Of a stretch of DNA of 64,000 nt, positions 62,425-64,000 are shown piece after piece. The stretch lies in NCBI GenBank assembly GCA_036898135.1, contig CM072522.1, positions 36,115,358-36,179,357 of the forward strand, written 5' to 3'. The DNA is from Oncomelania hupensis (Eukaryota > Mollusca > Gastropoda > Littorinimorpha > Pomatiopsidae). The stretch's first letter is position 1. Each line of letters starts with the position of its first letter. The position numbers and the translations under genes are program-made. The notes under the pieces were generated by a model. It was given only the letters and a program-made list of their open reading frames with translations, did not search any database and was not told the DNA's origin.

Positions 62425-63149
62425 GTTTATTATCATTCCTACTTATATTAAAGAGTTATTCTGAGTTTAGAGTCGTGACACAACCAACTCCCTCATAAGT
62501 ATTATTTTTATTTCATTGCTGAGAGATACAATATTTTTTATCAGTAGAAAGGTCGTATTTCCGCGTTTACGCTGATATATAATTTGTTTATGATGCTTTA
62601 AATTTTCACGCATAAAACAAAGATTAGCAAGTAACACACAATTGGCCATACAAACGTATTCTAGCTCTGCACGCAGCGCGCAATAACACGCTTTCGGTAC
62701 GGCTGGCATGCCAACATTAAAGCAGGGTCGCAATTAGTCTTGGGACCGTGAGGCGAAAGTGTCCGGGGAGGTTAATCTACACAACGAAACGAAGTCTCGG
62801 GAGGAGTCAGTCAGCAGTCAGTCAACAGTCGAGACTCGGTGGCAGCGAGTCGCGCAGGGGTGGCAGTCCTTCTGTAGGAGGCGTTCAGACCCCCACGCGC
62901 GGTATAGCGGCGAAGATGGACGGTAGCCCGATCCCTTGCCATTCCTGAGGTCGAGATACTGGGCCCTGAAGCCGAACCTGCGACAGCGTCGTGTGGAAAA
63001 ATCAATCAATCAATATTTCATTTATTGTCTATTCACACATTCAGGTGATATTAGACATTAATTAATAACAACAACAATATAAATCAAATCACAACTAAGA
63101 AATCCTATAACAAAATGGAATGAAAGGGGAAGAAGGATTTAACACCAAA
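62425..63149. other. Unassigned stretch with a GC-rich block
   Basis: 62425-62740 is AT-rich with an unrecognised minus frame. 62745-63000 is GC-rich with accidental frames on both strands. (ATCA)n at 63000-63013 is the probable tail of the LINE to the right. Confidence 0.4.
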
Positions 63150-64000
63150 CTATAAAAGTCTACCAATAGGAGTCATTGCAATAATTTTCACAACTGCTGT
63201 TATCTGTGAATGATGTAATACATCATCTATAGAATGCCCATATTCAGTCAAATGATGTCCTTGGTTTTCGTACATTGCATTTAAAACTGGACATTCAAAT
63301 AAAATATGGTAAACTGATATATTTTTGCCACACATACACTGTATATCTGCTGAATATTTAGTATTCCATGAGTTCATTCTTAACTTGTATATTAATTTTG
63401 ACAACTGTCGTGAACAGTTCGGTATAGTAACCTTTTTAATGCTAGTATCTTGACATACTACTTTTTCTAATAAGGAATACATTTCAGAACAACACATACT
63501 CAAATTGTTGACAGAAATGGAATCTAATGATCTTAGTGCTCCCTCTTTGGCTAACGTGTCAAACACTTCATTCCAATGAATTCCACAATGTGCTGGAACC
63601 CAACAGAAATCAACAACTATACCTCTAGAGAATATACTATGGATCATATGTTTAATTTCATATCTGAATTCATTTCTTACTTTGGAATTACCCTGTTTTA
63701 AAGCATACAAAACTGCTTTTGAATCGACACAAATCAGTAAACCTAAGAGCTCTAACGGTAAAGTCATAATGTAATTTAGAGCCATTACAATAGCATAAAG
63801 CTCACTCGTAAAGATAGAAAACCCCTTTCCTAGATAATATGAGCGTCTTACATTTAATGCAGGAATGATAAAGGCCGATCCACTATCTAAAGAATCTAAT
63901 ACCGGACCATCTGTAAAAATCTTTAAATGGTGTAAATAAGTATTTGCAATATGCTTTTTTACCTCAGTAACTAAGAGATTAGTATTATCATCTTTTTTAG
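63150..64000 (-). pseudogene. RNase H C-terminal domain of an I-group LINE, runs off the edge
   Basis: The minus-strand frame is open from the right edge to the stop at 63150. RNase H acidic positions: IFTDGPVLDS, FTSELYAIVMA, LICVDSKAVLYALK and VFDTLAKEGA, with WVPAHCGIHWNE between the last two. All four acids are visible. The C-terminal block has a Cys/His pattern (DIQCMCGKNISVYHILFECP), like the copy at 56773-57635 but clearly divergent, so the two are different subfamilies. The 3' tail is (TTGA)n. No stop in the visible part. The rest lies beyond the window, so whether the element is intact is unknown; I list it as a mobile-element remnant. Confidence 0.82.

Overview
This window looks like intron-rich, repeat-dense DNA from an invertebrate animal. 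A gastropod or other mollusc is my best guess, based on the mix of RTE, Rex1/L2-like and RNase H-bearing LINEs, a Gypsy element, a Polinton remnant, dense microsatellites and long introns. There is no bacterial-style gene organisation and no rRNA gene. All calls come from reading the sequence by eye; nothing was searched.

Host genes. The best-supported gene is on the minus strand and spans most of the left half. Exon 1 (36730-37357) encodes a signal peptide, a Ser/Thr-rich linker and a Cys-containing domain. A second exon (12726-13280) is a von Willebrand A domain, and a third (3836-4075) is CUB-like. All three junctions have good GT/AG sites in phase 1, so the exons join in one frame into an extracellular mosaic protein that runs off the left edge. 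A second, weaker host gene is on the plus strand near the right end, where two small exons (61604-61735 and 61916-62014) resemble the pre-membrane region of TRPM channels.

Mobile DNA, left to right. 2301-3461 is an element with TA target duplications. 5058-12502 is a pile-up of an RTE copy, two Rex1-like LINE remnants and a decayed Gypsy element whose integrase precedes its RNase H end, followed by an LTR of about 2.2 kb. 13685-23487 is a giant imperfect inverted repeat: arms of 2.7 and 2.9 kb carry about 98-bp tandem repeats, and its centre holds a solo LTR. 23859-28600 is a 4.7-kb element with the same TA/CCCAGC-type ends as the first one; it carries a broken multi-exon gene with a DUF4806-like domain. 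29030-31200 holds Polinton/Maverick debris, and 32647-33688 a Harbinger derivative.

Right half. 34690-35942 is an RTE copy, 38011-38830 an RTE endonuclease piece, and 39412-39960 a LINE C-terminus. 45261-45843 and 50650-51230 are two copies of a 583-bp retroposon-like repeat. 45895-46330 is a MULE-like transposase remnant. 47850-53087 is a LINE split by two later insertions. 56773-57635 and 63150-64000 are RNase H ends of I-group LINEs. 59443-61370 is an RTE copy whose reverse transcriptase frame is still open.

The genes do not form a pathway. The window is a host gene whose introns have been filled by successive mobile elements. The observations most worth following are the giant inverted repeat, the TA/CCCAGC element family carrying a DUF4806-like gene, the repeat array built from copies of the CUB exon's splice acceptor, and a patchwork of LINE scraps at 62294-62424.
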